A stretch of DNA of 64,000 bases from Pseudotabrizicola sp. (GTDB lineage: Bacteria; Pseudomonadota; Alphaproteobacteria; Rhodobacterales; Rhodobacteraceae). The stretch covers positions 367,088-431,087 of the forward strand of contig NZ_JAUSNR010000026.1 in assembly GCF_030656345.1 (NCBI RefSeq). Direction: 5' to 3'. The notes under the pieces were generated by a model. That model was not told the DNA's origin, searched no databases, and saw nothing but the letters and a program-made list of their open reading frames with translations. The position numbers and the translations under genes were made by a program. Shown here in pieces: positions 62,447 through 64,000 of this stretch (its first letter is position 1; every line of letters starts with the position of its first letter).

Positions 62447-63318
62447 TCAAGCTTTGTGGGCACGCGCCAGCATCACGCCTCCGCCGATGATCGAGGCACA
62501 CCCGATCAATGTCGTCATGCCGAGACGCTCATCAAAGACAACAAAGCCCAGCAGAGACGCGAAAATCAGCCAAGAATAGTCTACCTGGCCGACGACAGAC
62601 AGGGGAGCAGCCCTGTAGCCACGGATCGTGCAATCCTGAGCAAGCAGCGCAATTGGCCCCAGTCCGACACAGAGCAGCATTGCAGACAGGCTGACCGGCT
62701 GCCAGTTCAGCCATGCCGGAACCAGCATCAGACACAGGCCGAAGAAGCAGACGTGAATGATCACGGTCAGAGGTTTCTCGTCAATCCGAGAACACGGATC
62801 AGCAAACCCTCCACGGCCATCAGCACTGCGCCCATCAGGGCGGCCAGCGCTGGTCCAAAGGGAAGCGTCCCTTGAAACGCGCCTTTTCCCGCCATCACCA
62901 CCGCCGCTCCGCCCAGCGACAGGGCGCTGCCCCAGAGCAGAAGCCGTTCCGGGCGTTCGCCAATGAAGAAGGCACCCAGCAACACAAGTGCGACACCATA
63001 GGTCATGCTCAGCGCTGTCGCATCCGCGAGCGGCATATGTGCCGACGACCATGTTATGGCAACCGCTGCCCCAGACCCACATAAGGCGCGCAAAAAATGC
63101 GACCCCGTCCGGATGCTGCGATGTTTGGGGATGCCGCCTGCCGCGCTTGCCAGAAATAGGGCAGTTATCAAGGCCCCGATGTAGCGCAGCAAGGTGATCT
63201 GAAACGTTCCCATGCTGCCGTCAGCGAATTTCGCTGCCGCGAAGATGAGCGTCCAGAGCGCCGTGCTGAGAAGCACCCATAGGATAGCGGCGGTATACGT
63301 GGATCTGCAGGATGACAT
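62447..63318 (-). pseudogene. EamA-family transporter interrupted by a frameshift
   Basis: The first 180 residues from 63318 (AILWVLLSTALWTLIFAAAK (20) onward, five to six helices) end at a stop at 62767, while the remaining helices continue in another frame from about 62790 (DEKPLTVIIHVCFFG, then VDYSWLIFASLLGFVVFDER (20)). Loss of one base near 62783-62790 explains this, e.g. within a GGN codon before ATTGACGAG. Joined, the product would have about 290 residues, normal for the family. A sequencing error is possible. Confidence 0.8.
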
Positions 63319-63405
63319 GTGGCCTCTCGAAAGCTATCCTTCCCTCAGACACACCCAAGCCTTCGTCCGCAAACGAGAAATTTTGCCTCTGAAAGAGAAA
63401 TTCTC

Positions 63406-63583
63406 ATGCAACACGTTGACCGGATATCGCTGAACGCGCTGCGCGTGTTCGTGGCCGTGGCCGTGGCGGAGTGCAACAGCATGAAGCTTGCGGCGACCAG
63501 ATTGGGCGTTACCGCCGGTGCGGTCAGTCATCAGGTTCGCGGGCTTGAGGACGCGCTGGGTGTCCGCCTCCTGCACCGCCGTT
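63406..63583 (+). pseudogene. LysR-family regulator cut after its DNA-binding domain
   Basis: About 60 residues form a LysR helix-turn-helix: LNALRVFVAVAVAECNSMKL (20), TRLGVTAGAVSHQVRGLEDA (20), LGVRLLHRR. The effector-binding domain is missing; the frame continues into transposase sequence. It is divergent from the broken EamA gene, which was probably its target. Confidence 0.85.
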
Positions 63584-64000
63584 CCGAAGACGGTGATGAT
63601 CGACGCGACTTATCTCAAGGCGACCAGCCTGCGGTCGAAAAAGGGGGGCCAGGCGACCATAGGGGCCGTCTGATCGGTCGGACGAAGGGCGACATGAACA
63701 CCAAGTTGCACGCCGTCACCGACGCTGATGGTCGTCCGATCCGGTTCTTCATGACAGCGGGCCAAGTTAGTGATTTCACCGGCGCGGCGGTGCTGCTGAG
63801 CAGCTTGCCAAAGGCAGAATGGCTGCTGGCCGACCGGGGCTATGACGCCGACTGGTTCAGAGATGCGTTGAAAGACAAGGGGATAAAGCCCTGCATTCCC
63901 GGCAGGAAGTCGCGCGGCAAACCCATCAAGCATGACAAGCGACGCTACAAACGCCGCAACCGCATCGAGATCATGTTCGGGCGGATCAAGGACTGGCGAC
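63584..64000 (+). mobile_element. IS5-type transposase, 3' part, running off the window
   Basis: The sequence encodes the DDE core: VMIDATYLKA (first Asp, in the +1 frame relative to LysR), then after A5G6 at 63638-63648 HRGRLIGRTKG, TKLHAVTDADGRPIRFF, LLADRGYDADWF (second Asp), CIPGRKSRGKPI and RRNRIEIMFGRIKDW (catalytic Glu region) in the LysR frame. The N-terminal third and the left end of the element are absent, and KATSL lacks four residues that I remember between KA and TSL. So this is a 5'-truncated copy. Confidence 0.85.

Overview
The window is a stretch of a GC-rich alphaproteobacterial chromosome, most likely family Rhodobacteraceae. This is inferred from gene content and order, not from any search. 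Pointers are the mreBCD-mrdA-rodA block, glcDEF glycolate oxidase, class I lysyl-tRNA synthetase, a fused sulfate adenylyltransferase/APS kinase, the DUF1150-hsp20 pair, the lgt-MidA-pgeF operon, and a tRNA-Glu with encoded CCA.

Left part (1-21 kb). The 3' end of leuA is followed by a lipoprotein esterase and then the elongasome operon (MreB, MreC, MreD, PBP2, RodA), with a GhrA-type reductase read directly after rodA. Next come an EamA exporter, a nucleotide-sugar epimerase, a second 2-hydroxyacid dehydrogenase, a periplasmic SH3 protein and a CDF metal exporter. A TetR-type repressor with a perfect palindromic operator leads a probable arginine-transaminase pathway (AruH-like, AruI-like). 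An ECF sigma factor is translationally coupled to a membrane-anchored VWA protein that may be its partner.

Middle (21-48 kb). It holds an Hsp20, an exported trypsin-like protease, glcF-glcE-glcD, a moxR-DUF58-DUF4159-amidotransferase-like membrane operon, an exported superoxide dismutase, a PQQ-type sugar dehydrogenase, yaeQ, tRNA-Glu(TTC), a lytic transglycosylase, ubiK, lgt-midA-pgeF, a 48-residue protein with a very strong terminator, lrp/trxB, and sat-cysC.

Right part (48-64 kb). DUF1150-hsp20, purEK, lysS, dacB, nadD and ettA are ordinary housekeeping genes. From about 58.1 kb the character changes. A REP-associated tyrosine transposase (RAYT) sits among inverted pairs of GTAG-footed REP palindromes, one pair lying inside its own reading frame and another supplying its stop codon. 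After a 25-residue membrane protein and a gene-poor stretch come an SDR/PmtA-like pair with a divergent TetR regulator, a frameshifted EamA transporter, and a LysR gene cut after its DNA-binding domain and joined in frame to the 3' part of an IS5-type transposase. This end looks like a decaying accessory segment.

Recurrent non-coding elements: a GAGTATTT... intergenic repeat at four places (two as long hairpins), four REP pairs, a 3 x 38 bp tandem repeat upstream of lgt, a four-hairpin cluster upstream of the ECF sigma gene, and two RpoH-type promoters in front of the two hsp20 genes. I saw no CRISPR array, rRNA or replication origin.
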